Source of the DNA: Chrysaora quinquecirrha
Taxonomy: Eukaryota > Cnidaria > Scyphozoa > Semaeostomeae > Pelagiidae
NCBI GenBank assembly: GCA_014526335.1
Contig: JACTAT010000118.1
Coordinates: 1-64,000, forward strand
Reading direction: 5' to 3'
DNA: 64,000 nt
Under the pieces are notes generated by a model that was not told the DNA's origin, made no database searches, and saw only the letters and a list, made by a program, of their open reading frames with translations. Shown here piece by piece: positions 22,313 through 37,100 of this stretch. Position 1 is the stretch's first letter. Each line of letters opens with the position of its first letter. A program made the position numbers and the translations under genes.

Positions 22313-25121
22313 GTGCGTACGGTGCCGTGCGGTACATGTCTTAAACCGTTTCAAACATCTTTGGACAGACTTAAAAGTCGTCTCAAAGACTCTAAAATTC
22401 GTTACAGGCCGAAGCAATTGGCCAAGGCCAAATGAATACCGTGTTGAGAGACTTGCCTTCGTTTCCCTCAAGACTCATTGTACCAGATATCTTAATGCGA
22501 GAAGCACGCGAAGAAATAAACTTGACTTGACTTTTTGTAATAATGTTATCGATAAGCTCTAAATCTATGTGCAGTACAGTCAGTACAATCCTTACAATCC
22601 TACAATTCCACGATCCGACAATTCCTGACGATTCCCGACAATTCCTATACAACAAGTCCTACACAAATCCTCCACCAATCCTACCTTTGCCTATTTGGTT
22701 ACAATACTTGTACTCTAAGACGAATCAATAGAATGTTACAAACAGCCAATCAGATTACATGAAACAATTTATGTACATGACGTTGACTAATTTCCTTGTT
22801 CTTATTTTCACATTGCTTAGACGGCTTTTTTACATAAACAATAGTCGATAGAACATATGCAGAATCTGTACATGAATGTCCTTCTACAAATCCATGAAAC
22901 ATAAGGTTCCTGAGTACAATATTAGAGATTATCAATGAGGTATTAATTTGCGCTCGGAACCTATCGGTTTTTCCAACATACCAAGTGGCGGTCGAAATAG
23001 CTACATCAGTTAGAAAAGTGCATTCTTGCCCGCTTCTTGGATAGTATATTGCCATATTCGTCATTTTCGATCTCATCTGCACGTCGCTTTGGTCAATTGT
23101 GTATCGCCAAGATTTAGCGACGACTTGACTTCTCTATATGACTGGGCACGGACGTGAGGAATTGTAAAGGCGGGTTTCCCCTTGTGCAAATTTGGTCCTG
23201 CGACCCATGATTTCCACTTCCGTGAATCTGGTCGTGCGACTAAAGCAATTTGATAGGTTCTGTTTTTTGCTGGTTCCGAAAAAGTAGAAGTCAATGCAAC
23301 TTCCAAAATCATTCACGCGATCGCTGATGACAAGGGAATCTTCGTCACTGAAACAAACTACGCATGCCCACAGAGCTGGTCGCGCGATCGTGCGACCAAA
23401 TTCGGAGGAGCAGAAACCCGCCTTAAAGCAATAGGCTACTTGAGCAGAGCATGGCGCATGTCTGGTCTCTGAACCAACTCAGTGGACAGCTTGTTTGGCC
23501 CGGACAACAAGCGCAGAATTGGGCTGAATTGACAATTGACATTGGCTTTTTAGAAATATAATCCAATTTATTTCCTTATTGTTCAATGCTTATTGTGCTT
23601 CTTTACAGCGATTGGATGCAGAATTTTATTACGTAGAATGTATGAGAGTTAAATGGCGTTTGATAGGCTATTGAGTTCGGCGGAGTACGGGGTCTGGAAT
23701 CTGCTTTCCCTTTTCTCGATTGAGTGCAAAGATGTAGAAACACAAATGGATAAACGGAGCCTTCTTTGTCATTGTTTTTCTGTTCCTTTTCCATTCCTCC
23801 TCGCATTTCTCATTATTGAGATGCGAGAGCAAGAGAGTTTCGAAAGATGTGAAATATATCCCAGGGTTGGCCGTGTTATTGTTGTTGCTGTATTGATTTC
23901 TCTTTTTTCCATCTTGTGAATCTAATTAACAGTTATGAATCCTTGGGGAAATTTTTTATCCTCCAATTTAAGGATCCTTTTTCAAAGTTTGCTGTATCAA
24001 AATGAAAATTACTTTGAAAACGTTTCCCATTGTTGAATATTGACCAGGGAATAACCTGTTCAGCCTTTATTGAGATTACTTAGATTGTTCATTTTGCGTG
24101 TTTACCATAAGCTGATAACTGCCTTTATTCGCTATATCCAAACACTTTTCATACAATATCCACCAATTGAAATTTTGAATTAAGACTCCGCTGGGACCTT
24201 TGCTTCGTGTTTCAAGTCTTGTGTGTGTTATGTGTTTTTCGTTGCTTGAATTTCTGACATCATGTCGTATGTTAGTTTGGAGTTTACAAAATGAACTATG
24301 TTGTTTCTAAAGGATGAAGTTAATGAAATACTTGCATGTGGAGCTCTATGACGACTCAATATGAAATCGAAGCATACATCATTGTAGTGGCCATGAGTTT
24401 CTATTCTTATTAAAATGTCTACCCAGCGACATGGTGCGGATTGCTTTGAAATTCTCTCGGTAAGATGAAAGTTGTTTTCTTTAAATCTTTTATTTGGATC
24501 AGAACCACCATGTAGGTTTTGATTGGCATATTTATTGATTGTAGTTAGGATTATTTTTAACAAGCATTTTATTGACGTTATCGATTACTATCTTGAATAT
24601 GTTTTCCAAATATTAATCCTGTTTTTTATACTGTTGGCATCGAGAGTGGCATAATCGGTACAAACTTTCGTATATGTAAACTATCGTATAAATAAATTCA
24701 GTATCAACAAACAGTGACTGAAACAAACCGATTTTATTAACAGCTCCTAATTTTGAAAGATTTGAAAAATTGAATTTGCAACAGGTAGGTAGCTTTACTT
24801 GGAAATTTTGCAAATGTTTTGGAAATGCCCGTTTGCCTTTTCTGGCCTCTCTGTGGCTGAATGGTTTAGGAATTTAGGCCTATCTAATAGAGATAAAAAG
24901 GTTCAGGGCCTCTATTTCTCAATTTTTTAAGCAATTTTTGGTTTATTTTAAGAGGGAGAATTTCTAGTGTTTGATGTAGCTTTCTTCTTCTTCATGCAGT
25001 CCCGCAACCCTGACGTATATTCGCACCACAAGACAAGAGTACCTATCCATATGTTTGAAATTTTCTTTAACACGACAAGTATGAAACTAGGCATTAATTT
25101 AACGCTTTTTGCCATTTTTAG
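22313..25121. other. Region without a recognised exon, 5' of the pseudokinase exons
   Basis: Apart from the MITE at 23168-23423, I see no supported gene. Several ORFs of 60-110 codons occur on both strands (for example 23653-23919 and 24228-24563); none shows a known motif or compatible splice pairing. The start exon(s) of the pseudokinase-RhoGEF gene may lie here or further upstream. Confidence 0.5.
23168..23423. mobile_element. Harbinger-like MITE, 256 bp, TAA-flanked
   Basis: Ends AGGCGGGTTTC ... GAAACCCGCCT, with inverted subterminal motifs AAATTTGGTC and GACCAAATT, so the total inverted match is about 40 bp. TAA is present on both sides (23165-23167, 23424-23426). The 3-bp target fits PIF/Harbinger, as does the larger element at 19672-22097, but the terminal sequences differ. 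Confidence 0.75.
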
Positions 25122-28100
25122 TTTGTTCGTGATTCTGGTAACAACAAAGTTTACAATGTACGTCACAAAGAGACAGGGGAACATCTTACAATGTATGTCA
25201 TTGCTAAACAAGATGGCGAAGTCACGTGTTTGGACTCTTTGCTGAATACAAGATCATTCAGGATACCATTTTTAACCAGCCTCAGGTAACATTCATTTCA
25301 TTTTACACTATAGTGCGATAAAAAGCGGACACGTTTTTGACAAACATCAGTCCAAAACTCAGCAGAGAATGAAATTCAGAAATAGGTCGATACAACTTAG
25401 CTACAAGTAGTCTCGAGGTAGCTTGTGCGCGGTGAGGTACTTGGTATAATTTTGACATGTACGGGTATGTTCGTCACATACTGGTTGGCTATTGGACCTA
25501 TTGGCCCTGAAATTCTCTAAACGTTGATATGACTTTAACCATAACACCTTATAAGAGGATGGGGAATTCAGGGAAATGCAGAGAACTAAAAAGTTCACTT
25601 TATTTGTGTATATCGCATGAAAGATGATCGTAATACAATTTAATGTAACGATAAGGCCTAGAAAGCCTTATTACTCTCATATTCCGCTTATCATTGCTCA
25701 TAATCATTGGATACCTTATTAACCTTAAGGTCTGTGTCTTTCTTAAAAGTGGGTGGTATTGTAGAATCTCGGTGGTACATCCCCGTCAATCCAGAAGTCC
25801 TTTCCCCCTCCTCGGGATCTTGTAATCTGAGTGGTCTGATCGGTGCTCAAACAAAATACCAGCTACGGTTAAAAAAGAATAGACATTGATATAGCTAAGG
25901 AGGTTCTCCAAAAATAGATGATTGGGCTATAAAAGCTTTTTGCAACCCAGTAGATACTATAATTTTTTTGGTGCCACTAAAGACAACAACAAGGCAAGAG
26001 GAACGGCCGAAAAAATTGAAAATTAGGGTACCGAAGTTTTTGGGCGCACAAACAAAAAGGGCAGGCAAGGTAAGGTCAAATGACTCTCTTTGGGAGAGTA
26101 AACGGAGCATCTTTTTTTTAATGAAACATCTTAGAGGACAGGTGTCCCTTGTGTCCCCTGCCACATCCGAAGTCTGTGAACTGCAAAAATCGAATGGTGT
26201 TGTTAAGCAACTTTCGTCATTCTGTTTTTTTTTTCATGGACATTTTTTACAGATACACTTTCAAGACGAAAGCAAGACAGTATTTGGTATTAGACAACAC
26301 CGATAGCGAGCGACAATTATCAAAATACTTTTCTTACTGGGAACCTTTCAGTTTGGAAGAAGTGGTTTTTCTTACGGCAGAAATCATAACAGCTATTAGT
26401 CATTTGCATGTTTGCTGTGCAACGTATAAGCAACTTTACCTTGAAAACATTCTTATCGACTCAAGTGGACATGTTCAGTTACGAAGAGATATATCTGATA
26501 GCAGCCAATGGGCACAACGTGAGTGTCATTTATGCGAAGGAAGAAATTTGTGCTCGTATCACTCTAATGTAAAGGCTGAGCAAAGTAAAGTCGCAAAGGA
26601 TTGGAGAGATATTGGCAATTTAGTGTGCTTGTTGCTCACTGGCAAAAAAGCGTTTGAAGAAGTTGAAAAGACGTTTGAATCAAGGTGAGTTACAACAAGA
26701 TTGTTAAAATTTATTGTTAAATTTTAACAAATTGGCCTCATTATAAAAAGTGCAATAACTTTAAAATTCAATTTCCATTTATCGTAAAATCTCTTTTTAG
26801 TTAACGTGGCCGTGTATTTCTTGGCGTGATGCAAGTGAACTTGCGTCTACATTGCGAAAACGTTTTTCAAAATTGATGACTGTAAAAATACTAAAAACTT
26901 TAGCGACTAAGCTATATGATAGAAACATTCGATATCCGTGTTATAGAACGACTCATAAGAAATTGAACTCTTTCAAGTAAATAATTATACTCGGACGAAT
27001 TATACAGTTCGATGTAAGTTTAAACAAATGTGCAGATCCGGGCATCGCGTCCTCTTGCAATAATCTACCATTTTGATAAAATAAACGTCAATTATATACC
27101 TGTATTTCCAATCTTTTTTTCACACCTTATCCATGAAGGGACAATCTTCATTTTCGTTTCTAATGCAGATTAAATCCAATGAATTTTTCATTAATAATAA
27201 ATTGCATAAACCTGTTGAATGAGGAAATCTCTTGTTGTTGAAACATCAATTCATTCTTTAAACCGCTGTTATCCATTATAACAAATTTCTTTTCAGGTAT
27301 TTTCGATCATATTCTTTGCCGGACACACTCTCTGGTGTTGCTGCAGACTTTGTTGAAGGCCTACTTCAATGGGAAAACAATCCCATACCAACATCTCTTA
27401 CTCAAAGCCATCAATTCTTTGCATCTATAGACTGGAATAAGGTGAGCTTATTCTTAGTTTAATTTGTTCAACTATAAGATAATTATTGAAATATATTAAC
27501 GAATTTTCAATTTGTCTCTTGCTGCAAGAAATTTGTCAAGCTTCCTATCTTTGAGTTAAGTGTTGCTGTTTTGCAAGCCAATGCATTTTACAGATGATCT
27601 AAAATCAAATTAAAGTTATTATAGCTGGCAGTTTTTCCCCCATCGCTTGCAGCTTATCTGCTTTTTCGATGGTTTTGAAAAGATTGAGAACATTAATTAC
27701 CAACAAGGCATTTTCTTTCGGTTTCTCTCGTTTGAAGCGATGCAGGGAATGGAAAGATTTTTTTATTGTTTTGAATTGCCTATGTTATTTTAATGAATTT
27801 TTTATCAAATGTGCAAAAATTTTACTGTATTGTTGTTGGGTATTTCGCAATCTTCACTCACATATCCGTATATATTCTAGTGCATAAATTATCATCGTTG
27901 CATGGTATTCGCAATTCCACAACAAACGTGGTTTTGAGGTACGAAGGTTCATCAGGCGTGAAGTTTAATTCGATTGGCAGTAATTCTGTGGTGTTAGCGT
28001 GTTAGTGTATTGTGGGTGCTGTTACATTGCTGCACCAACATAGCAACCAATCCCTCTCGTCCATACTCCTACAAAGGATAAGCCTAACCATTCTCTTATA

Positions 28101-31100
28101 AACATTCACAGCTAGTTTGCGAACATAAATCAGCTTGAATACAAATAGCTTCAAAGAATGAAGTCTGAAAACGTTAATTTCCAAGCAGCATAAGAAATGC
28201 CTGAAATCTATAGTCTATACGCACATATGATTCACGTTTCACTTTAAAACCATGCGTCGCATGGTAACTGTCTATGGAAAGGTCTTCTCGAACTGATCAT
28301 ACTTTGTGAGAGGTGCAAGGAAACAAAAACTATGCTTTTACAAAGGGCTCTTATAGTTTTAAAAGGTTTTTCTTAATTTTGGTGTTGGTTTGGTGTTTTA
28401 ATTATATTTTTAACAGTTACTTTCATTATTTTGCAGATTGCTAAGCGTCAGGTGACCCCACCGTTCCGATTAATCTCTATATCGCTCAAGTCTCCTTTGA
28501 AATTATCAAAAGCAGAACAGACCTCCTTCCAGCCCAAGCCTACATCAGCATATCGTGAAAAGGAACAACACGTGTCCCCAAAGAAACAAAACATAAACGC
28601 ATTCAATGATCGAGACAACAGCGTTGCAAAAGGAGACAGTGATCAGTTTTTAAAAGACAGTTCATCTAAGTTCGTCGCAGGAATCGAAGAAACAAAATCT
28701 AAGTTGTTATCAAGTTCATTTGAGTCCGTTTGGTGTCCCGGCAGCTCACCGAACTATAACCACATTTCTCGAGCCTCTTTTGCAAATAAGAGCAACACTG
28801 AAGAGTACAGAATTAGTGAGAAATATCAGGCTGATGAAGTGTATAATCAAACTAACGATAATGCACCATCCCGACTAGATGACGATGATAAGTCATCAAG
28901 TAGTTCTTACCATTCATCATATTTTAGCCCGGAATCGAGTTCAAGTCAACAAAATAAACAAACTGATGCATCACGTTATGATCTGAGTCCTTTTCATGAA
29001 GTTCCTGATGACGTAACTTTTGTGACTGCTGAAGCTCTGGAAGAATCCTGGCGAAGACGAAGATCAACAAACAAAACTACAAATGGCGCAAAGAGTCAAT
29101 CACCAGTCCACGATTTTCAGAATAGTGTTAAAATAGACAATTTGCACGATTCACTTCAGGACTTTATAGGGAAGCCTAAAAATGGTAAATTTGAGAATGA
29201 TGGAAATAATACCAATGAAAATCAGCTTATAAAGATAAAGGGCAATTTATATATACCTGATGAATTGGATTCCACCTTGCGAGTATGGAATGGTGTGAAT
29301 GAACAAACCTCACAGAGCTATAAAGCCTCCAGATACGGGTCAATAGAGGCGACTGATTTACTGAATGAAATAGATGACATGGATTATGATAGAATTGGAA
29401 GGTTCAGGTCAGCTTCTCTGGATGAAAATTTTAATCTGCATAGTAATTTCTGCGACTTGGAAACAACCAATCATGCGGAAACATCACAAACAAAAAATGG
29501 GAAGAATTTCCAGCGAGCAAGATCAGAAAACTCATACCTACCTGAATTTAATCGTTCCCATTCTTACCATGGAGGTTTCGTCAAAATGAGAGAAAACAAT
29601 TATGATCATGAAAGTTTTGGTACTTCGAATCTTTCAACTGTACAGCGTGCTAACAAATTGCTAGAGTCGAATTTTGGTGATTGGAGAGAGACTTTCACAG
29701 GAGCAATGAGTCTGGATTTTGCAAAATCAGAGAAATATTCATCAACAGAAGATATAAGGGTTTCAGTTGAAAAGGCGAAATCTTTACATAAACGCTTGAG
29801 CCAATCGTTACAAAATATTAGAGCGCAGGATTCCACGAAATCGAAAATTCCAGTTAGTGTTAGTCCGAAAATCACACCTTATGGCTTAAAACAGAAAAAT
29901 GATGATAGCCGAAGAGGATTTTCTGAGAGCAATGAAGACATCAATAGTTACATGAAAGAATGCTTGAACAGCTCTTGGCCAACACATGAGATTTTGGAAG
30001 AAGAGCAAGATTCCTTGAAGAAAACATGGCCTATTCTTGTATCTCCTGGAAGTATAGATTCAAAAATGAAGAAAAATGCGGAAATTGATAAAAGGAATGT
30101 TTCACTTATGCAAAGAATATCAGACGGCAATGCTTTGCAAAAGATTAAACAAGGAGCATATTTGCAAGGGAATCGAAACTTTAATGTGCCGAGACGATCC
30201 ACGTGCGATTCAAATGTTTCACAGAACATTAAATGCCAAGTGAGGAATAACATACATCAAAATGAAAAGGGAACATCTAAAGAGAGAATGAAAGAGGAAT
30301 TATCACCATCCAAGTATAGTACCAAGCTTTGTCGGCAAAACGCAGTTTTGAGTAATACTGATGAAATCATTCAAAATAATTCGGTGCATCGTAAATCTCC
30401 TTTGGAGGATACTTTGGTTTATAGAACTGACGGTAGGCCTTCGTGCGATTTGTCAAAATTGAAGTTTGATTCTTTAAAACCCAGTGAGAACGTAAAGCAA
30501 CATGGTTCAGTTCAAATGTCTTACAAAGATTCAAGCCACGTCAATAAATCAAGAGGTACTGATACTTCTATTGATACTCCCAAACGTAAACAAATAAATA
30601 AGAACTTGAATACGAAATCAAAACAAGTCATTGAAGACGAAATTGAAGCTGTTGACAGAGATGATGTTTTTCTACCAAATGATAATTACTTCGATTTGGA
30701 TGGAAATAGCGATAAGGTCGACCATAGTTTCATAACATCTACAGAAGCGAATGAGAGAACGTCTGCCAATTCATTCGGTAGTTCGTTATCTTTGAAAGCA
30801 CCTCCTAAGTCATCACACATTCAAAATATCCCATCTCGACCAAAATCGTCGGAAAAGCCAGTCAGCGAACCAAAAGAACGAGAAAATGATGATTGTTCAA
30901 AAGAAGAAAGACAAGCATCTGTTAGAAAGAAACAAATTCCTTGTCTTGAGAAGAAGAGACCAAAAAATGCAGGCATTAAAAAGGCTGCAAGTGTTGACTC
31001 GGTGCTACATGAAGTTAACAGTTTAGATATTGATGAAGACAGTCTGACAAACCTTATCAAGGTGCCATCAGTCAATCGATTTCGTATGAAAAATAATGAA

Positions 31101-34100
31101 GATGGCTATGTAATCAAAGACGACGAAAGTAAACATCGAAATGTGGCCTATGATAAGCAAGATATAAGAAATGCAGAAAAATTGACGAGGCGTGTAAATC
31201 AAGCAAGTTCTTCAAGTGAAAAGGTTAAAACAGTTGGCACAGCTGCCTCATCGAAAATCCCTGTATCAAGGAAGTCTTTGAGCACTGGAGCCGTTGCTGT
31301 TAGAAAACCTGCTTCAATTGCAAACAAGTCATCGAAGGACGCCAAAATGAAAGTGTTTTTGAGCCCGAAATCTCCTCGTAAAGCAAGCAAAAGAATGAAA
31401 GAAGCTGAAGACCTAAAAATTGATGCTAATAATAATTGTGAAGAAGGTAGCAATGGTTTTGCTGATACCACGGGTTCTAAATTACCTCCACCTGCCATCG
31501 ACGCAACTGATCTTATTGGAAAGCTGAAAGTTTTAAGTGAAGGTTGCAGATCAGGCCGTAATAGTCCAGCAGTGGAAAGAAGATTTTGCGACAAAGATGG
31601 AGTTATCGACAGAGTAAATTCTGTGAGGAAGATACTTCAGCCTTCAATTACGATTGAAAATCCAACACCAGATGAAAATTCTCTTGCTGGTTCTCAATAT
31701 TTAACAGTAAATAACACAATACAGTGTGCCAGAAATGATGTTTCGAGAGACAGTTCTATAGGAAGTGCAAGTGATTTATGGATGGAAGAGGAGGAGAAGC
31801 AGTCACATCGTTTGAAGAGAAAATTCTGCAGAAGATCATCTAGTGGAGCAAGTGGTAAAAGTAACGAAAGTTATGAAGAGATAAGGTAAACACATTCTAT
31901 TCATCTTTTGCACATTTCTTTTCTAATAATTTAAAGGATTTTCTACCACAATTCTTGCATTGATATAGATTGCAGAAATTAAAAGGGGTGTATAAGTGCG
32001 CAAAATTTATTTCAACTGAGTTTTGAATTCGAAGATATAGTTATTTCTGTCTTTTTGTCCAATATTTTGTTGATTATAAGCATTTCTTTTAAGAAGTACT
32101 TGTGTGCAGTCTCAAATTTTGAGATCAATGTTTTGATTGTTTTCTTTTGAGAAATGTTTCACTTGGTGCGCAAAAACTGCAAAAAAAACAGGTTTTGGTA
32201 GGTGGCATAACACAACACATACCCGGGATGAAAGCTTAGTGCACTTATAAGAGTGATGCGACAATTAGAGGCAATAATGTATATTGTTGTATGAGCCCAG
32301 AAAAGTCCTGGTAAAAGTGAATATGGGAACTACTGTAACTCTTCTATCGTCTCCAGGGTGCTAAAAGCAAGGGCGCAGTGGGAAGACTGCCCCCTTGCCC
32401 TCGTAATAATTGCCAGATTCTTTTATTTTGCTATTGTTGTGCCCCAAATTTGTTGCTTCTGCCCCCGCCGCTCTGCGTTGCTTCCGGCGCCTGTCGTCTC
32501 GAATGTGAAAAATTGGTTGGTATTTCGCTGAACTTACTCATTTGGTTTCCTTGCTGTTATACCTATCACTGCTATATCTCATTAAATCCCTACCACATTG
32601 CTGCTTCTATGCCAAGCAATGGAAAGTTGAATGCAGATACTTGATACGATTAGAGAATACGGAAATACTTTGTTTGCTAAAACTCTTTTGTATCTTTTTC
32701 ATCAGACAAGGGAATCTAATGAGTCCAACTTTGACAATAAATTCAAGTGAAGATGATATAAGTGTGCAGACAAGAGATTTGGACAGAGCTAGTTTTAATA
32801 GTGGTAAAAGTGTTGACAGTGGTTTATCGGATATTTTTGAGTCAAGCCGCGAAGACATATACCACGCTGCAGGTATAACAACGCCTATTTAATTTCCTTA
32901 GTACTTATCCAAGAAGATTAGGTGCAACCTGTAAATTCAAAACCATTAACAATTTCACCTCACAAGAAATTGTTGAATCACCTGTCTACCTAAAGGGAAA
33001 CATGTATAGAACACAAATTCTTGTCAGAATTGATCAATTGATCAATCTAACGAACTTCAATGTGTTTTGTCACTGCTATTTTCTATAGCTTACACATTTA
33101 GGGGCATGTAATCATAGAACTCACGGACATATATGGGGAATGTTGATCAACATATAAGGGCATCTTAATAAAAGCAATCACAGACATATAATGGCAAGTT
33201 GATGATTAAATTCGCAGGGCACTCAGGGAGTAAAAAGGTCATGAAAGAATTTGGTTACTAATAAGGGCATGTTGGTAAAAGAACTCACGAACATATTAGG
33301 GCATGCTAGAAATAGAACCGCCATATAAGTGCATGTAAATAATAGCACGCACATACAATAAGGACATGTTAATAAAAGAACTCAAGTACGTATAAGGGCA
33401 TGTTAATGATAGAGGACACGGATATATCAGGGAATCCTCATGATCCTCATGAAACAACACACGTACATGTAAGGGCATGTTGAGGGCATGTTTATAATAG
33501 AACTTAAGGATGTGTAAGGGCATGTTGATGACAGAACTAACGGACATTTAAGGGCTTGTATATTATAGAATTCACCACCTTCTAATGGCATGAACTCACG
33601 GACATATAAGCACATTTCGATAATTGAAGCCATGGAGATATAAGGGCATTTTAATAATAGAACTAACAAAAATATAAGACATGGTAGTGATAGAATTCAA
33701 GTACAGATAAGGGCATGTCGATAATAGTATTCACGTACATAACTACATATAAGGGCATGACGATGACATAGCTCGCCGACATATAAGGGCATGTTACTGA
33801 TAAAACCGACTAAAAATACGGGCTTTTACATAACAAAACTCATGGAAAATTTCAGAGCATATTGATGACAGAACTAACGTGCATATAAGGGATTTTCAAT
33901 AATTTAACTCTTGGACATATAAGGGAATACTACTGATAGAGCCCTCGGACATATAAGGGCATACTTATGATAGAACTCTCGGACATATAAGGGCATGTTA
34001 ATTGCAGCAAACTCGTGGGCATAAGGACATGTTTATAATAAAGTCGCTTGTTGTTTCTTTTGCCATTGTTACTATTAAGCGAAACTCTCTTCTCTTCGCA

Positions 34101-37100
34101 GAGTCTTGTCAGTCTCCAAGAGGCAAAGCTGTTGCGAAATCTGACAGTGGTGTTATGAAAGATATAGAAGAAAACCGAATTAGACATTTCCATGACAACG
34201 CGATCATCGATGAAAAGGTTGACGCAAATGACGACCAAGAAAATATGGTGAGTGTTATTTTGGTACTTGAATCACAGCGAATTGCAGAACTTAACTTGTG
34301 TGCTGATATTTCAAACATTGCTGTTGAATGGGTTAAAACGGTCCGCAGCAAGAAAAATATCAGTCTTAGTTGTTTACCGATGTTACTTTATTTCAAAACG
34401 TATGCTATTTCTAATTGATAGAGAATTTTCTTGCTGTTTCCTTTTTACGAAGAGCATCGAAAATTCAGTTGATTAGAAAGGTCTTATGATGCACCAAACC
34501 CACAGTTCTAATTCCTTCATAAGAATAGGTACAATTTTTAAGACAAGGATACTTAGACGTGAGTTTTTTGCTCCGTCATCCAAACTGATAAGAAACGAGT
34601 ACGCTGCAGTAAAACGACAGCAGGACAGAACCGTCAGGCACAGCATTTGATCGCAATTAATTTGCAGATTTAATTATCGGAAATTGCGTTTGAATGTTGC
34701 TGAATACGAAAGCGTTACATTCTGTAGTATTCGAAGGCCGTCGATATCTTCTACACTGACAGGCAGAATGCTTGAAGGGATTCCATTTTGTATTCTTCAC
34801 TTGTCTATAGTTAGTTCCAACCGAGCTCGAAATGATTTCGAAGCTTATATCGCTACTTTCAATCAAGGAATTTCAAGTGATACTATATTTCTTACGATGA
34901 GGTTTATTTCTTTTAGGTTAAGTGCAGTGCTTGTCATAAGCGCTTCGAAAAAGAAGAAAAAGCAAGGTCCGTTTATATTTTGTGTACATTTTTGGCATTT
35001 GTCAATGCATTTTACTTGAAATGTTGATATTATATGTGGATATAAATGAGGATAGTAATTGAACTGATAATTTTTTAGTGGCTGTAGTTCTGTGGCTGAA
35101 TTCTGCAACCGATGTCGCTCCAAAAAAGTTGAACGTAAAGAAGCAATCGTTGAATTAATTCAAACTGAGATAAATTATGGCCAAGACCTCCGTATTTTGA
35201 AAGAGGTATTATAACCATATTAACATTCAGTTCTATAATTACTGCCCCTTCAACTGCTCTCAACTTTATCAAGCTCTTGGGAAAAAGGGGAAATTTCGTC
35301 TCGATTTCACGCACGGAAACATGGTCAATGTGAGTCCAAAAAGTAATACGGGGGTGAAGCTCTAGCCAATGTTTCATCAATACAAATATTCCTGTTTCAC
35401 TTTGTAGCCTCGTGGAGTAAACATAGCATGTACAACCATTTCGTTGGCTGCAAGCTCTTTCAAATTACATTCTTACGTTCTCATATCCTTTGTTCTTAGG
35501 AATTTTTCACGCCGATCAAAAATGGAGGCATCCTGAGTCCTGAGAACTTTTCTGCAGTTTTTCTAAATCTCCAGGTAATAAAAAATTTGGGTGTTATCGT
35601 ATTTAACTCGTGTTTTAAAGGAAGCGAAAAGCGTCGACCGGACAGATTGAAGACTGTAACCAAGCGAAGGAGAAATTTTGATGTGTAAACTTTTTTACAA
35701 TGTTGGACAAAATATATTGGAATACCATAAATAGTTTACTGTTATCTACATATGATCCCCCTTCTCTGTTGCAATATTCTTATGGATGAGAGTTGTTCCT
35801 TTAGTACCAACATTGTTTTAGGGAAAACGGCGGAACATTGTAGTTTTTTGAGTTGTACAAAACTTCAGAATTGCGATAAACAGGGGAAACATTTTCAGGC
35901 ATACTTAAAGGTTTTTTCCTCTGACACTCCTCAGATATGAACGTCAGAAACAGGCCGAAACAATAGGCGGAATTTATACCCAGATGCGGCTCGAAAGAAA
36001 AGCTCGATTGCCATTACGTTTTGAACACTAGTCAGCGGGAAGAACAATGGAGATTCTCTTTCTGATTGGTGCATTTCGAGATTCCCTTTCTGATTGGTGC
36101 AAGGTTATTGTTGGAGTGTCAGACGAAAAAGCTTTTAAGTATTCCCGAAAATGTTTCCGCTGTTAATCGCGATTCAAAATCTTCAAAATAGAAAATCGTT
36201 AGAATAAGCCATAGTTTTTTTTCTATATTGACGTTGTTCTAGATATTTTGTTCAAAATAGTCTGAATAACATATTTTCTGATAGGATTTCAAATTTTCAA
36301 ACATATTTCCATCCCCCCCCCCTCCGAAATTCAGCTTCATTATTCAAGCAACGCATAAACTCAGTCAAAGTTGGAAAATGACAGGCCTTATAGTATAACC
36401 TAAAATATTCTGAGACGGTTTTGTTAAACTCAGAGTTAAATCAAAGCAAACATAGCAAAGGGCTTGTAATAAACGGGTAACCATACGGGTAGCCTAGCCA
36501 CAATTCAACATATTTTTACATGGATTTCATGGAAGGGTAACAACTGGTAACGGTAATTGGAATGATAAGAGATCATCCAGGCACTGATACACGGCCTACA
36601 AGGGCTCTCAGAGGTTTCGTTCCCTAGAAAAGGCAATTCTGCTGAGTGAAATCGACAATCGTTGTGATGGCAAGATTTGTCAGGATGACTCTGAAGTGGT
36701 CAATCTAGATGAGCTGCAGCTCTTTCACAAAAACAGCAGTTTTTTCACCTTGCCTTGCCACTGTGCTTTTGTGGTGTAAATAATGATAGGCAGCTATAAA
36801 AACAATTGTTGAACATCTCTTTGATAAAGCAAATGTTGCTCTTATTTTTCCTATCGTTGATCTGAATCACATAATCATTTTGATTTCTGACATCCTCATT
36901 TGCCCATAGTGTCCAATTGATAAGAATTGCTAGAAGGCAACTTCATCTAAAGAATTTCATATGTGCTTCTTCCATGATAAATTTAATGATGTTAGAAAAA
37001 ATTTCTTTGCGACTGAATTTAATATGACATTGAAGCTGTCATTTTCAGGAACTAATAGATGTTAACTCAAAACTTTGTATAACGTTGCAAGATGATCTTG

